Origin: Saccharomonospora sp. CUA-673
GTDB taxonomy: Bacteria > Actinomycetota > Actinomycetes > Mycobacteriales > Pseudonocardiaceae
Assembly (NCBI RefSeq): GCF_001942305.1
Contig: NZ_MKKE01000055.1
Coordinates: 62,001 to 126,000, forward strand
Reading direction: 5' to 3'
Length of the DNA: 64,000 nt
The translations under genes were made by a program, and so were the position numbers. Numbering within the stretch: the stretch's first letter is position 1; the number at the start of each line of letters is the position of its first letter. This document shows, piece after piece, positions 1 to 9,508 of this stretch. A model generated the notes under the pieces. That model was not told the origin of the DNA. It searched no databases and saw only the letters and a program-made list of their open reading frames with translations.

Positions 1-1
1 C

Positions 2-250
2 ATCGACACGCTGCGCCGCAACAATATGCTGGAGATCTGCGAGGACGAGCAGCAGCCGCAGGGCGGCGGCGTCATCGGCGGCATCGGCGAGAACCCCCGG
101 CAGGGCGACCAGGACCAGGGCGACGAGACCGATCAGCGGCGTCCGGGCTCCGGGGACTCCGACGAGCGGCAGCAGCCCACAACGCAAGCGGGACAGGACC
201 AGCAGCCGGGGGTGGACTGCCGTCCGGCGCCCGGCTCGGGCGGTAACTGA
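2..250 (+). CDS. pstP: PP2C-type Ser/Thr protein phosphatase PstP, C-terminal end (5' truncated by window edge)
   Basis: Only the last 82 codons are in the window, in the frame that reads IDTLRRNNMLEIC and then a Gly/Gln/Asp-rich low-complexity tail. Context decides the call: in actinobacteria the gene directly upstream of rodA-pbpA-pknA-pknB is pstP, the membrane-anchored phosphatase that reverses PknA/PknB phosphorylation, and an LRxN-type segment followed by a disordered tail fits the end of its extracellular domain. The catalytic PP2C domain lies outside the window, so the call rests on synteny. The stop overlaps the next start by one base (TGATG), so the genes are probably co-translated. 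The start is not visible. Confidence 0.6.
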   Translation: MDTLRRNNMLEICEDEQQPQGGGVIGGIGENPRQGDQDQGDETDQRRPGSGDSDERQQPTTQAGQDQQPGVDCRPAPGSGGN

Positions 251-2007
251 TGGCCGCGGCCGCAGGCAACCAGGGCGCGGTCGGTCAGCAGTACACCACC
301 AACCCACCCCGTGAACTGCCCAAACGTCGGGGCACCGAACTGGGACTTCTCGCGTTCGCCGCGGTCATCGTCACGACGGCGTTCGTGTTGGTGCAGATCA
401 ATCAGGAACAGGCGTTGTCCTGGTCGATCCTGTCCTACGGCGGGGCGTATCTGGCGATCTTCGCCGCGGCGCACCTGGCGGTGCGCTGGTGGGCGCCCTA
501 CGCGGATCCGCTGATCCTGCCGTGCGTGGCGTTGTTGAACGGCCTCGGCCTGGTGATCATCTACCGGATCGACCTGGCGCAGGCCGAGCGTGCGGCGTCG
601 CTGGGCCAGGACTTCGGCGGCAGCGCTCCGCGGCAGGTCATGTACACGGTGGCGGCGCTCGTGCTGTTCCTCGCGGTGCTGCGGCTGATCAAGGACCACC
701 GCACGCTGACGAGCTACGCCTACACCGCCGGTCTGGTCGGCCTGTTCCTGCTGGCGATCCCCGCGGTGCTGCCCACCTCGATGTCGGAGGTGAACGGTGC
801 GAAGGTGTGGATCCGGACGCCGTTCTTCTCGATCCAGCCGGGCGAGTTCGCCAAGATCCTGCTGATGATCTTCTTCGCGTCGTTCCTGGTCGCGAAGCGG
901 GATCTGTTCATGACCGCGGGCAAGCGCATCCTCGGGGTGGAGCTGCCGCGGGCCAGGGACCTCGGGCCGATCATCATCGCCGCCGTCGCGTGCCTGGGCA
1001 TCCTGGTGTTCCAGCGCGACCTGGGCACGGCGCTGCTGTTCTTCGGCATCACGCTGATGATGTTGTACGTCGCGACCGAGCGGTTCATCTGGGTCGCGGT
1101 GGGCCTGAGCATGTTCTTCGCGGGCGCGGTCGTGGCGTATCAGCTGTTCACGCACTTCCAGCAGCGCGTGGTCAACTGGATGGACCCGCTGTCGACCTAC
1201 GACGACCCGGGCGGCGGGTATCAGATCGCGCAGGGCCTGTTCGGGCTCGGCACGGGCGGCATGTTCGGCACCGGCCTCGGCTCGGGCAGACCGGAGATGG
1301 TGCCCGAGGCGCACACCGACTTCATCACCGCCGCGCTCGGCGAGGAGATCGGGTTCGTCGGCCTGGCGTGCGTGCTGTTGCTGTACCTGATCCTGTCGAT
1401 GCGCGGGATGCGCAGCGCCCTGGCGGTGCGCGACACGTTCGGCAAGCTGCTCGGCGGCGGGCTCGCGTTCGCGATCACGCTGCAGGTGTTCGTGATCGTC
1501 GGCGGGATCACCAACCTGATCCCGATGACGGGCATCACCACGCCGTTCCTGTCTGCGGGCGGTTCGTCGCTGCTGGCGAACTACATCCTGGTGGCGCTGC
1601 TGCTGCGGATCTCCGACACGGCCCGGCGTCCGCAGCAGTCGAAGTCGCGTGGACCGGCCGCCCCGCAGAAGCCGCTGGCGCCGATCGCCGAGGCCCACAC
1701 GGTCATGGTGCAGCGCCCCTCCGGCGTCGCCGTGGAGGGCGCTCCGGCGCCCGCGCCGCAGCAGGCGCCGCCGGCACCCTCGCCCGCACCCGCGCAGCAG
1801 CCGCCTCAGCCGCCGTCCGCACAGCCGCCGGCGAAGCCGTCCGCGCCGCCGCAGCAGGCGCAGACACCGCAGAAGCAACCACAATCGCCCCCGCCTCCGT
1901 CCGACAGCGAGAAGCAGGCCGGCGAGAAGCAGGGCGGCGACGAACCGGCGTGGCCGACCGACGAGGACGCACCGCAGACACGACCGAAGGGGGATGACAC
2001 GCCGTGA
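250..2007 (+). CDS. rodA: SEDS-family peptidoglycan glycosyltransferase RodA/FtsW
   Basis: The product polymerises lipid II into glycan strands together with a class B PBP. It has 585 residues: about ten hydrophobic helices across residues 30-460, with the SEDS hallmarks SEVNGAKVWI and IQPGEFAK near residues 180-205 and the loop FGTGLGSGRPEMVPEAHTDF near 340-360. The last ~130 residues are a Pro/Gln/Ala-rich cytoplasmic tail that is longer than in rod-shaped bacteria but common in actinomycetes. ATG at 250 overlaps the pstP stop, and the stop overlaps the pbpA start (GTGA), so this is one translationally coupled operon. RodA rather than FtsW is chosen from synteny with pbpA. Confidence 0.92.
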   Translation: MAAAAGNQGAVGQQYTTNPPRELPKRRGTELGLLAFAAVIVTTAFVLVQINQEQALSWSILSYGGAYLAIFAAAHLAVRWWAPYADPLILPCVALLNGLGLVIIYRIDLAQAERAASLGQDFGGSAPRQVMYTVAALVLFLAVLRLIKDHRTLTSYAYTAGLVGLFLLAIPAVLPTSMSEVNGAKVWIRTPFFSIQPGEFAKILLMIFFASFLVAKRDLFMTAGKRILGVELPRARDLGPIIIAAVACLGILVFQRDLGTALLFFGITLMMLYVATERFIWVAVGLSMFFAGAVVAYQLFTHFQQRVVNWMDPLSTYDDPGGGYQIAQGLFGLGTGGMFGTGLGSGRPEMVPEAHTDFITAALGEEIGFVGLACVLLLYLILSMRGMRSALAVRDTFGKLLGGGLAFAITLQVFVIVGGITNLIPMTGITTPFLSAGGSSLLANYILVALLLRISDTARRPQQSKSRGPAAPQKPLAPIAEAHTVMVQRPSGVAVEGAPAPAPQQAPPAPSPAPAQQPPQPPSAQPPAKPSAPPQQAQTPQKQPQSPPPPSDSEKQAGEKQGGDEPAWPTDEDAPQTRPKGDDTP

Positions 2008-3475
2008 ACACACCCCTCCGGAAGGTCGGCATGGCCATGCTCATGATGATCGTGCTGCTGCTGGCCAACACGACGTACGTGCAGGTCGTCCGCGGTGACG
2101 ACTACGCCTCCGACTCGCGCAACTCGCGGATCCTGTACGAGGAGTACTCCCGGGAGCGCGGCCAGATCGTGGCAGACGAGGCGGGTCAGGTGCTGGCCGG
2201 CGTCGAGCCGTCGGACAACAACTTCAACTTCAAGCGGACCTACCACAACGGTCCGATGTACGCACCGGTCACGGGCTACTACTCGATCATGTACGGCGCG
2301 GGCGGCATGGAGAACGCCGAGGACACGTTCCTCAACGGCTCCGATCCGCGGCTGTTCGTGCGCCGGCTGTCGGACATGGTCACCGGCCGGGATCCGCGGG
2401 GCGGCAACGTCCGGCTGACGATCCAGCCGTCGGTGCAGGAGGCGGCCTACAACGCCATGACCGAACGCGGCTACACCGGTTCGGTCGTGGCGCTCGACCC
2501 GAAGACCGGGGACGTGCTGGCCATGGTGTCGACGCGTCGTACGACCCGAACCGGCTCGCCTCGCACGACGGCGAGGCCCAGCAGCAGGCGTGGCAGGAGT
2601 TCTCCGAGGCCGGCGGCAACCCGATGCTGAACAGGGCGGTACGCGAGACGTACCCGCCGGGGTCGACGTTCAAGATCGTCACCACGGCCGCGGCGCTCGA
2701 GGACGGCATGGAGCCGGACGCGAACGTCACGCGCGATTCCAACGTCACGTTGCCGGGCACGCAGACGACGCTGGAGAACTACGGCGGGGCGACGTGCCAG
2801 GGCGGCACGCTGCAGGACGCGTTCCGGTACTCGTGCAACACGGCGTTCGCCGAGATCGCGGGCGGCCTGGGCGACGAGAAGCTGCGCGCGACCGCCGAGA
2901 ACTTCGGCATCGGCTACGACAGCGACCTCGAGATCCCGCTCGGGGTCGTGCCCTCCAGCGTGGGCGACCTCGGCAGCCAGGCCGCGCTCTACCAGAGCGG
3001 CATCGGCCAGCTCGACGTGCGACTCACGCCGCTGCAGGACGCCCTGCTGGCCTCGACGGTCGCCAACGACGGCACGGCGATGAAGCCGAACCTGGTCAAG
3101 GCCCGGTTGGCCCCGGACCTGTCGACCATCGAGGAGACCTCCCCCGAGGAACTGACCGGAGACGAGGCGATGTCCTCGGAGAGCGCCGACGCGCTGACCG
3201 AGATGATGATCGCCTCGGAGGACAACACGCAGGGCGGCAGCAAGGACCCCGACCTGCGGATCGCGTCGAAGACGGGCACCGCCGAGCACGGCGCCGACCC
3301 GAAGAACACCCCGCCGCACGCCTGGTACACGGCGTTCGCGCCGCACGACGACCCGCAGATCGCCGTCGCGGTGATCGTCGAGTCGGGCGGCAACCACGGA
3401 CTGGCCGCGACGGGTGGCACGGTGGCCGCCGAGATCGCCAGATCGACCATCTCCGCCAAGCTCGGGGGTGGCTAG
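2004..3475 (+). CDS. pbpA: Class B penicillin-binding protein PbpA (transpeptidase), one -1 frameshift as read
   Basis: The product cross-links peptidoglycan and is the partner of RodA. GTG at 2004 overlaps the rodA stop. The N-terminus has one membrane anchor (MLMMIVLLLANTTYVQVV). The reading frame breaks near 2535 just after DPKTGDVLAMVST and continues in the next frame with MLNRAVRETYPPGSTFK. Restoring one C in the run after the ACG codon gives a continuous protein of about 490 residues. The transpeptidase motifs are all present after the break: STFK (SxxK serine), SCN (SxN) and KTGTAEHG (KTG). Because the gene is normally important and all motifs are intact, a sequencing error is likelier than a pseudogene. 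Confidence 0.9.
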
Positions 3476-4807
3476 ATGCTGGCGTCCGGACAACTCATCG
3501 CGGAGCGCTACCGCCTCACCTCCCAGATCGCCGTCGGCGGCATGGGCGAGGTGTGGGAGGCCAGTGACACGCGGCTGGATCGCACCGTCGCGGTGAAGAT
3601 CCTCAAGGCCGAGCTGTCCGGCAACGCCGAGTTCCTGCACCGCTTCCGCGCGGAGGCGAAGACGACGGCCTCGCTCAACCACCAGAACATCGCCGCGGTG
3701 CACGACTACGGCGAGACCGAGGCCGGCGAATCGGCCATCGCGTTCCTGGTGATGGAGCTCGTCGAGGGCGAACCGCTCGCCGGGATCCTGCACCGGGAGG
3801 GGCGGATCAACGCCGAACGCACCCTGGACATCCTCGAGCAGGCCGCAGCGGCACTGCAGGCCGCGCACGAACGCGGTCTGGTGCACCGCGACGTCAAGCC
3901 CGGCAACATCATGGTCACCCCGACGGGCACGGTGAAGCTGACCGACTTCGGCATCGCCAAGGCCGCCGATTCGGCGCCCGTGACCCGCAACGGCATGGTC
4001 ATGGGCACCGCGCACTACATCGCGCCCGAACAGGCCCTCGGCCAGGACGCGGCGCCCGGCAGCGACGTCTACTCCCTGGCGGTGTGCGGCTACGAGTGCC
4101 TGGCGGGCCGGCGTCCGTTCCTGTCCGAGAACGCCGTGACGGTGGCGATGATGCACATCCGCGACGTGCCGCCGCCGCTGCCGCAGGACGTGCCGCCGCA
4201 TGCGCGGGCGGTGATCGAGGCGACGCTCGTGAAGGACCCGCGGCAGCGGTACGCCGGCGGCGGGGAGTTCGCCGCGGCGATCGCGGCGGTGCGCGCGGGC
4301 CGGGCGCTTCCCGTTCCGTCGGGAATGACCGATTACGCCTCCCGCGCTGCGACGCCGCCCACGGGAACGGCCGTTCCTCCCGGTCAGCCCGCTACGGTGG
4401 GTCCGGGATCGCATCCGTCGATGCAGCCGGTGGCGCCCGTCTCAGCGCAGCAACCCGGCGTCATGGCCGGCGGCGGGCCCGCGTCTCACGGCATGACGCC
4501 ACCTGGCATGACGAACCAGGGCGCGCATCCCCGGCAACGGCCCGCCGGGATGTGGATACTGCTCACGCTGGCGGCCGCCCTGGTCGTCGCCGTGGTGGCC
4601 GCCCTGCTCATCGTGCTGCTCGGCCGCGGCTCGGCGACACCGCCGGGTCAGGTCGACGACCGACCGGCGCCGAACGGTAACTGGTCCCACGCGGACTACG
4701 ACATCCGAGACGACCGGAACAACCTGCACGACGAGCACGGGAACGAACGGAACGCAGAAGGCATGACGGGCACACCGTGGACGAAGTGGGACGGCACCGA
4801 GCAATGA
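3476..4807 (+). CDS. pknA: Membrane Ser/Thr protein kinase PknA
   Basis: This is a Hanks-type kinase of 443 residues that phosphorylates cell-shape and division proteins. The kinase domain spans about residues 9-275, with the Gly-rich loop AVGGMGEV, catalytic Lys41, HRDVKPGN (137-144) and DFG (157-159). A Pro/Gly/Met-rich juxtamembrane linker follows, then one transmembrane helix at about 359-383 and a short Asp/Asn-rich extracellular tail without PASTA repeats; this separates it from PknB. The ATG directly abuts the pbpA stop. The stop overlaps pknB by ATGA, so expression is coupled to the whole morphogenesis operon. Confidence 0.93.
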   Translation: MLASGQLIAERYRLTSQIAVGGMGEVWEASDTRLDRTVAVKILKAELSGNAEFLHRFRAEAKTTASLNHQNIAAVHDYGETEAGESAIAFLVMELVEGEPLAGILHREGRINAERTLDILEQAAAALQAAHERGLVHRDVKPGNIMVTPTGTVKLTDFGIAKAADSAPVTRNGMVMGTAHYIAPEQALGQDAAPGSDVYSLAVCGYECLAGRRPFLSENAVTVAMMHIRDVPPPLPQDVPPHARAVIEATLVKDPRQRYAGGGEFAAAIAAVRAGRALPVPSGMTDYASRAATPPTGTAVPPGQPATVGPGSHPSMQPVAPVSAQQPGVMAGGGPASHGMTPPGMTNQGAHPRQRPAGMWILLTLAAALVVAVVAALLIVLLGRGSATPPGQVDDRPAPNGNWSHADYDIRDDRNNLHDEHGNERNAEGMTGTPWTKWDGTEQ

Positions 4808-6798
4808 GCGCACCGAGAATGCTCTCCAACCGCTACGAGCTTGGCGACACGCTCGGGTACGGCGGCATGTCCGAGGTCCACCATGCCCACGACGTGCGAC
4901 TGGGCCGTGAGGTCGCCGTCAAGATCCTGCGCGCCGACCTGGCGCGCGATCCGCAGTTCCAGGAGCGGTTCCGGCGGGAGGCGCAGAACGCGGCCGCGCT
5001 GAACCATCCGGCGATCGTCGCCGTCTACGACACCGGTGAGGCCGACACCGAGTACGGCCCGCTGCCCTACATCGTCATGGAGTACGTCGAGGGCAGGACG
5101 CTGCGCGACATCGTCAAGACCGAGGGTCCGATGCCGGAGCGGCGGGCCATGGAGGTCATGGCCGATGTGTCGGCCGCCCTGGACTTCTCGCACCGGCACG
5201 GCATCGTGCACCGCGACGTCAAGCCGGCGAACGTGATGATCACCCGCGGCGGCGCGGTGAAGGTGATGGACTTCGGCATCGCGCGCGCGGTGCACGACGG
5301 CCAGGCCGCGATGACGCAGACCGCCGCCGTGATCGGCACCGCCCAGTACCTCTCGCCGGAGCAGGCGCGCGGTGAGAAGGTCGACGCGCGCAGCGACGTC
5401 TACGCCGCGGGCTGTGTGCTGTACGAACTCGTCACCGGCGATCCGCCGTTCACGGGCGACTCGCCGGTCGCGGTGGCCTACCAGCACGTGCGGGAGGATC
5501 CGAAGCCGCCGTCGGCGTCGAACCCGGAGGTCTCCCCCGAGCTCGACGCCGTCGTGCTGAAGGCGCTGGCCAAGGGGGCCGACAACCGGTACCAGTCGGC
5601 CGCGGAGATGCGTTCGGACCTGGTGCGCACGCTCACCGGGCAGCGCCCGTCGGCGCCGATGGTGATGTCGGACGAGGAACGCACCCAGGTGATGGGCGCC
5701 TCCGCCGGCGACGGGGACGAGGACGTCACCCCGTACGACGAGTACGAGGACGAGGACCGCAAGCGGCGCAGGAAGCCGTGGCTGATCGCGCTGCTGGTGT
5801 TGCTCGGCCTGGGCCTCATCGCGCTCGTGGCGTGGCTGATGGGCGCGTTCAGCAGCGAGGACGACGGCCTCCAGCCGATGCCGTCGAACCTCGTCGGCAT
5901 GCAGGTGCAGGAGGCGAAACGGACCCTCAACGAGGCCGGTTTCAACAACATCAACGAGGAACGGATCACCTGCCGCGCGGGCGCCGATCCCTCCGACGAC
6001 AGCACGTGCACCCCCGACCAGATCGGCAAGGTCACCTGGACCGACCCGCAGGGTGCCGAGCAGGTCAACCCGGCGGAGCAGGTGACGTTGCGCGTGGGCG
6101 CCGAACCGGAGCAGGTGCAGGTTCCCGACCTGCGCGGCATGTCGCAGTCGGAGGCCGAGGAGGCGCTCCGGGAGACCGACCTGCAGCTCGACCAGGACGT
6201 CCAGGAGACCGAGGTCAGCGACGAATCGGCCGTCGGCACGGTCGTCGCGCAGGACCCCGGCAGCGACCAGCAGGTCGAACGGGGCACGTCCGTGTCGATC
6301 ACGGTCGGCATCGAACCGGCCACGATCGCCGTCGAGAACATGCAGGGCAAGCAGTTCCAGGAGGCCAAGCAACGGCTCGAGGAGCTCGGCTTCACGGTGG
6401 CGCGGGAGAACGTCGACAGCGACCAGCAGCGCGGCATCGTGGTGAACCAGACGCCGAACGCGGGCGAGTTCGAACGGGGCCACACGATCCAGCTGCAGGT
6501 CTCCAACGGCGCCAACCAGGAGATCCAGATGCCGGACCTCACCGGCATGACGGAGGGTGAGGCGAAGCAGGCGCTGCGCCAGGCCGGCTGGGAAGGCGGC
6601 GAGCCGAACGTCCAGTACGAGGAGGCCGACGAGCAGTACGCGGGCAGGGTGACCAACACCAACCCGTCGGCGGGCCAGACGATCCCCAAGAACCGTCCGG
6701 TCACGATCTACGTCGGCTCGGAGGAACAGGGCTCGCCCCCGACATCACCCACCGACACCTCGGAGGAGGACGACGACGGCATCCCCGGCTTCCCCTGA
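4804..6798 (+). CDS. pknB: Membrane Ser/Thr protein kinase PknB with PASTA repeats
   Basis: This is a receptor kinase of 664 residues that senses muropeptides or lipid II and controls peptidoglycan synthesis. The kinase domain covers residues 11-275, with Lys40, HRDVKPAN (136-143), DFG (156-158) and the activation-loop threonines in MTQTAAV (about 171 and 173). One transmembrane helix lies at about 324-346. The extracellular part carries four PASTA units, for example VPDLRGMSQSEAEEALRETD and MPDLTGMTEGEAKQALRQ. The ATG overlaps the pknA stop (ATGA). The gene ends just before a strong hairpin shared with the convergent trpG-type gene. Confidence 0.95.
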   Translation: MSAPRMLSNRYELGDTLGYGGMSEVHHAHDVRLGREVAVKILRADLARDPQFQERFRREAQNAAALNHPAIVAVYDTGEADTEYGPLPYIVMEYVEGRTLRDIVKTEGPMPERRAMEVMADVSAALDFSHRHGIVHRDVKPANVMITRGGAVKVMDFGIARAVHDGQAAMTQTAAVIGTAQYLSPEQARGEKVDARSDVYAAGCVLYELVTGDPPFTGDSPVAVAYQHVREDPKPPSASNPEVSPELDAVVLKALAKGADNRYQSAAEMRSDLVRTLTGQRPSAPMVMSDEERTQVMGASAGDGDEDVTPYDEYEDEDRKRRRKPWLIALLVLLGLGLIALVAWLMGAFSSEDDGLQPMPSNLVGMQVQEAKRTLNEAGFNNINEERITCRAGADPSDDSTCTPDQIGKVTWTDPQGAEQVNPAEQVTLRVGAEPEQVQVPDLRGMSQSEAEEALRETDLQLDQDVQETEVSDESAVGTVVAQDPGSDQQVERGTSVSITVGIEPATIAVENMQGKQFQEAKQRLEELGFTVARENVDSDQQRGIVVNQTPNAGEFERGHTIQLQVSNGANQEIQMPDLTGMTEGEAKQALRQAGWEGGEPNVQYEEADEQYAGRVTNTNPSAGQTIPKNRPVTIYVGSEEQGSPPTSPTDTSEEDDDGIPGFP

Positions 6799-6815
6799 CC
6801 CGTCGTAGCCCCCGA

Positions 6816-6852
6816 AACGGCCGCGCCGCCCACCCCGGGCCGCGCGGCCGTT
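6816..6852. terminator. Bidirectional rho-independent terminator between pknB and trpG
   Basis: Perfect 11-bp inverted repeat AACGGCCGCGC (6816-6826) and GCGCGGCCGTT (6842-6852) with a 15-nt GC-rich loop, followed by a TTCTC tail. It sits between two convergent stop codons (6798 on + and 6869 on -), where it can end transcription from both sides. Confidence 0.75.
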
Positions 6853-6868
6853 CTCATACTCCGGCCGC

Positions 6869-7510
6869 TCAGGCGGCGGCGCGTTGCAGGGCTCGGGTGG
6901 ACTCTTCGAGACGGTCGACGGTGGCTTCGTCGACGGGGTGGCCCGCTCCGGCCATCCAGTTGGCGAGCATGCGGTGGCCGCCCTGGGTGAGCACGGACTC
7001 GGGGTGGAACTGCACGCCTTCGAGGGGCAGTTCGCGGTGCCGCATGCCCATCACGATGCCGCTCTCGGTGCGCCCGGTGACCTCGAACGTCTCGTCGGAG
7101 ATCGTCTCGGGCAGCACGGTCAGCGAGTGGTAGCGGGTCGCGGTGAACGGGTCGGGCAGGCCGGCGAGCACGCCGACGCCGCCGTGGTGCACCTGGCTGG
7201 TCTTGCCGTGCAGCAGTTCGGGCGCGCGGTCGACGGTGGCGCCCCACGCGACGCCGAGGGCCTGGTGGCCGAGGCACACGCCGAGCATCGGCACGCCGTC
7301 GTCGGCGCACCGGCGGATCACGTCGATGCTCTGCCCCGCGCGTTCGGGCGTGCCGGGGCCGGGCGAGACGAGCACGCCGTCGAAGTCACCGATGCGGCCT
7401 GTGTCGACGACGTCGTTGCGCCACACCTCGGGCTCGGCGCCGAGCTGCGCCAGGTACTGCACGAGGTTGTAGACGAAGCTGTCGTAGTTGTCGACGACCA
7501 GTACACGCAT
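6869..7510 (-). CDS. trpG: Glutamine amidotransferase, TrpG/PabA type (anthranilate or aminodeoxychorismate synthase component II)
   Basis: Class I glutamine amidotransferase of 213 residues, the usual size of a stand-alone subunit. It releases ammonia from glutamine for a chorismate-using partner. The catalytic triad is visible: Cys79 in GVCLGHQ, and His169 and Glu171 in VQFHPES. The N-terminus MRVLVVDNYDSFVYNLVQYL is diagnostic of the TrpG/PabA family. It lies next to pknB, as in mycobacteria where the equivalent gene is named trpG, with no partner subunit nearby; tryptophan and folate use cannot be separated from sequence. ATG at 7510 is the natural start because the motif begins directly there. 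Confidence 0.9.
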   Translation of the reverse strand: MRVLVVDNYDSFVYNLVQYLAQLGAEPEVWRNDVVDTGRIGDFDGVLVSPGPGTPERAGQSIDVIRRCADDGVPMLGVCLGHQALGVAWGATVDRAPELLHGKTSQVHHGGVGVLAGLPDPFTATRYHSLTVLPETISDETFEVTGRTESGIVMGMRHRELPLEGVQFHPESVLTQGGHRMLANWMAGAGHPVDEATVDRLEESTRALQRAAA

Positions 7511-7545
7511 ACCGCCAGCGTACCGGGCGGGCGCAGTGCCCCGGC

Positions 7546-7716
7546 TCACTCTTGGACGTAGACCTCGTTGAACGGCAGCATCGGCTCCAGCCACGGGAAC
7601 ACGATCATCATCAGCAGCGCGACCACGCCGGCGACGAGGATCAACGCCGCGAGGATGCGCACCGGCACCGGCCCGGGCAGGTGCCGCCAGATCCACCCGT
7701 ACATGTTGCTGTTCAC
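7546..7716 (-). CDS. Small single-pass membrane protein
   Basis: About 56 residues, MNSNMYGWIWRHLPGPVPVR followed by one hydrophobic helix (ILAALILVAGVVALLMMIVF) and a short acidic tail. GTG at 7716 overlaps the sortase stop (GTGA), so it is translated with the sortase; an internal ATG at 7704 is an alternative. Small proteins of this kind sit beside crgA and the sortase in related actinomycetes. The function is unknown; a role at the cell envelope is inferred only from the neighbours. Confidence 0.7.
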   Translation of the reverse strand: MNSNMYGWIWRHLPGPVPVRILAALILVAGVVALLMMIVFPWLEPMLPFNEVYVQE

Positions 7717-8507
7717 GCCTCCCCGATCGCGGCGAGCAGGTCCTCGTAACCGGTGCCCTCGCTCTTGCGGTACTGGTTGGTCAGCACCGAGTGGATGATC
7801 ATGCGTTCGGCGTCGGAGAACTGCGGGTGGCAGGTCGTGAGCGTCAGCAGCGAGGCCTGGGACGCGGGCGGCAGCTCGCTGTCGGCCTTGTACGGCACGG
7901 GGGCGACGGCGTCGCCGCGGTCGGGCAGCACGATGCGCCTGCCGAACGTCTCGTCGTACTCGCCCTGTTCGTCCTGCAGCGGGGCGACGTTGTCGCAGCG
8001 CTCCTGGGCGCCCTGGTTCTCGGCCCACCCGTCCACCTCGTCCTGCATGGGCAGCACGCGGTAGACGTAGAAGTTGTCGGCGGTCTCCAGCACCACGGCG
8101 TCGCACGAGTTGAGCAGGTCGAGGTCGTTGAACGGGGCGCCCTTGCCGACGCGGTGGCCGGCGACGCCGACGTTGCCGGGTTCGCCGGGCATCGCGGTGT
8201 CCTTGTAGTGGCCGGGGCCGACCTCGAGCGCGGCCGGGCCGACGCCCTCCTGCACCGTGAAGCTCCAGTCGGCGCCGAACGACGGGATGTACATGCGGGC
8301 GAACGACTGGCCGTCGGCCGGGTCGGAGTGCAGCTGACGTTCGCCGCGGTCCCCGGACGTCCACTCCTCCTCGAGCGCGGCACTGGCCTCGCGCTGGAGG
8401 TTGCCGGACTTCCAGTTGGTGACGTACAGCGAGTAGACGACGAACAGCAGCAGCACGAGGCCGAGGGTGATGAGCACCTCGCCGAACCCGCGGATGATCG
8501 CGCGCAC
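7713..8507 (-). CDS. Class E sortase
   Basis: Membrane-anchored cysteine transpeptidase of about 264 residues that attaches proteins bearing a LAxTG-like sorting signal to the cell wall. The N-terminal helix VLITLGLVLLLFVVYSLYV anchors it. The sortase triad is His118 in VAGHRVGKG, Cys226 in TLTTCHPQF and Arg235 in SDAERMIIH. It starts at GTG 8507 and is divergent from crgA, with a 199-bp intergenic region. The location next to crgA and trpG is conserved in actinomycetes (an Rv0012-like position). No obvious substrate with a sorting motif is encoded in the window. Confidence 0.9.
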   Translation of the reverse strand: MRAIIRGFGEVLITLGLVLLLFVVYSLYVTNWKSGNLQREASAALEEEWTSGDRGERQLHSDPADGQSFARMYIPSFGADWSFTVQEGVGPAALEVGPGHYKDTAMPGEPGNVGVAGHRVGKGAPFNDLDLLNSCDAVVLETADNFYVYRVLPMQDEVDGWAENQGAQERCDNVAPLQDEQGEYDETFGRRIVLPDRGDAVAPVPYKADSELPPASQASLLTLTTCHPQFSDAERMIIHSVLTNQYRKSEGTGYEDLLAAIGEA

Positions 8508-8706
8508 CTTGTCGCCCTTCTCGGTACTTCCCCGGACCGTGTCTCGCAGTGGACCTTCTCGGTACTGCTTCGGACATGTGGGCGTTTACGTTAACGTGTT
8601 GAGGTGGCGGTGTCCCAAGTCCGCCATGCGTTTCGCCCCCAGAGCGTCTCGCCCTGAGGAGCTCGTGCTCCCGAACGCGTCACGACCGCAACGCACAAGG
8701 ACATCA

Positions 8707-8972
8707 ATGCCCAAGTCGAAGGTCCGCAAGAAGACGGCGTACACCCCGCCTGCCGACCGGAAAACCCCGGTCAAGGCCACGGCAGCCGGTCCGTCGCCGC
8801 TTCCCTACAAGATCGTCATGTTCGGGTTGATGCTGCTGGGCCTGCTGTGCTCGTCGTCAACTACCTCGCGGGCGAGCGCATCGGCTTCATGTTGGAGCTG
8901 GGCAACTGGAACTTCGCGATCGGCTTCGCGCTGATGATCAGCGGCCTGCTCATGACGATGAAGTGGCGTTGA
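8707..8972 (+). CDS. crgA: Cell division protein CrgA, -1 frameshift as read
   Basis: CrgA is a small two-helix membrane protein that binds FtsZ and the septal PBPs. ATG at 8707 begins MPKSKVRKKTAYTPP, the typical CrgA opening, and the first helix reads PYKIVMFGLMLLGLL. One G is missing near 8849 in the TGG-CTC of WLVVNYL. In the next frame the rest is perfect CrgA: VVNYLAGERIGFMLELGNWNFA cut here for length, then IGFALMISGLLMTMKWR, ending at 8972. The restored protein is about 88 residues, normal for the family. Confidence 0.9.
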
Positions 8973-9041
8973 TCCGGCCGGCCTGTTGATCCGGTTAGCC
9001 GATTGACCTGCACAGGGTGGTCGCGGTAGCGAACTACATCG

Positions 9042-9508
9042 GTGTCACTAATCCCCACTGTGGATGGCTCTGTGGACAACTCCACTCTCCGTTGGTCGAC
9101 CCACCCGGGCCTCGTGGCGATCGGGTGGGTCCTCGCCGCGGGTGCGACGGCGGCCGCGGTCGCGTCGTCGGGTTCGGCCGACCGAGCCGGGATGCTGCTG
9201 TTTGGGGTGGGGGCCGTGGCGCTGGCGGCGGCGTCGGCCTACGGCACGTTCGTCCGGCCCCGGCTGGCGGCCGACCGCGAGGGCCTGCACCTGCGCACGC
9301 TCGGCGGAACCCGGCAGCTGCCGTGGGACGCGCGCGGGTCGAGTTGACGACGATCCGGCGGATGGGCCGCGACCAGCCCGTCCTCGAGATCGAACCGCGG
9401 CAGGCGTTCGACGACGTCGACCCGGGCATGCTCACCGTGCTCGGGTGGCTGGAACTGGGCGCCGACCCCCGCGACGTGCACGACGAGCTCGAGGCCCTCC
9501 GCCGTTAG
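9042..9508 (+). CDS. PH-domain membrane protein (Rv0010c-like), -1 frameshift as read
   Basis: Two hydrophobic helices (LVAIGWVLAAGATAAAVA and MLLFGVGAVALAAASAYG) precede a bacterial PH-like region that contains RPRLAADREGLHLRTLGG. The frame breaks near 9332 after LPWDA. One added G restores ARVELTTIRR, and the last part GWLELGADPRDVHDELEALR ends at 9508. This is the same position relative to crgA and ppiA as in mycobacteria. The start is uncertain: GTG 9042 gives the longest product, while later GTG codons such as the one opening VDNSTLRWSTHP are plausible. The function is unknown. The stop overlaps the convergent rhomboid stop by 4 bp. Confidence 0.75.

Noticed and set aside
133..2013. A 626-residue minus-strand frame opposite rodA
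   Set aside because: Its sequence is Arg/Gln/His-rich without any domain, and the other strand encodes a clear SEDS protein with coupled starts.
2471..4414. A 647-residue minus-strand frame opposite pbpA and pknA
   Set aside because: It lies opposite intact kinase and transpeptidase motifs and shows only GC-driven low-complexity sequence.
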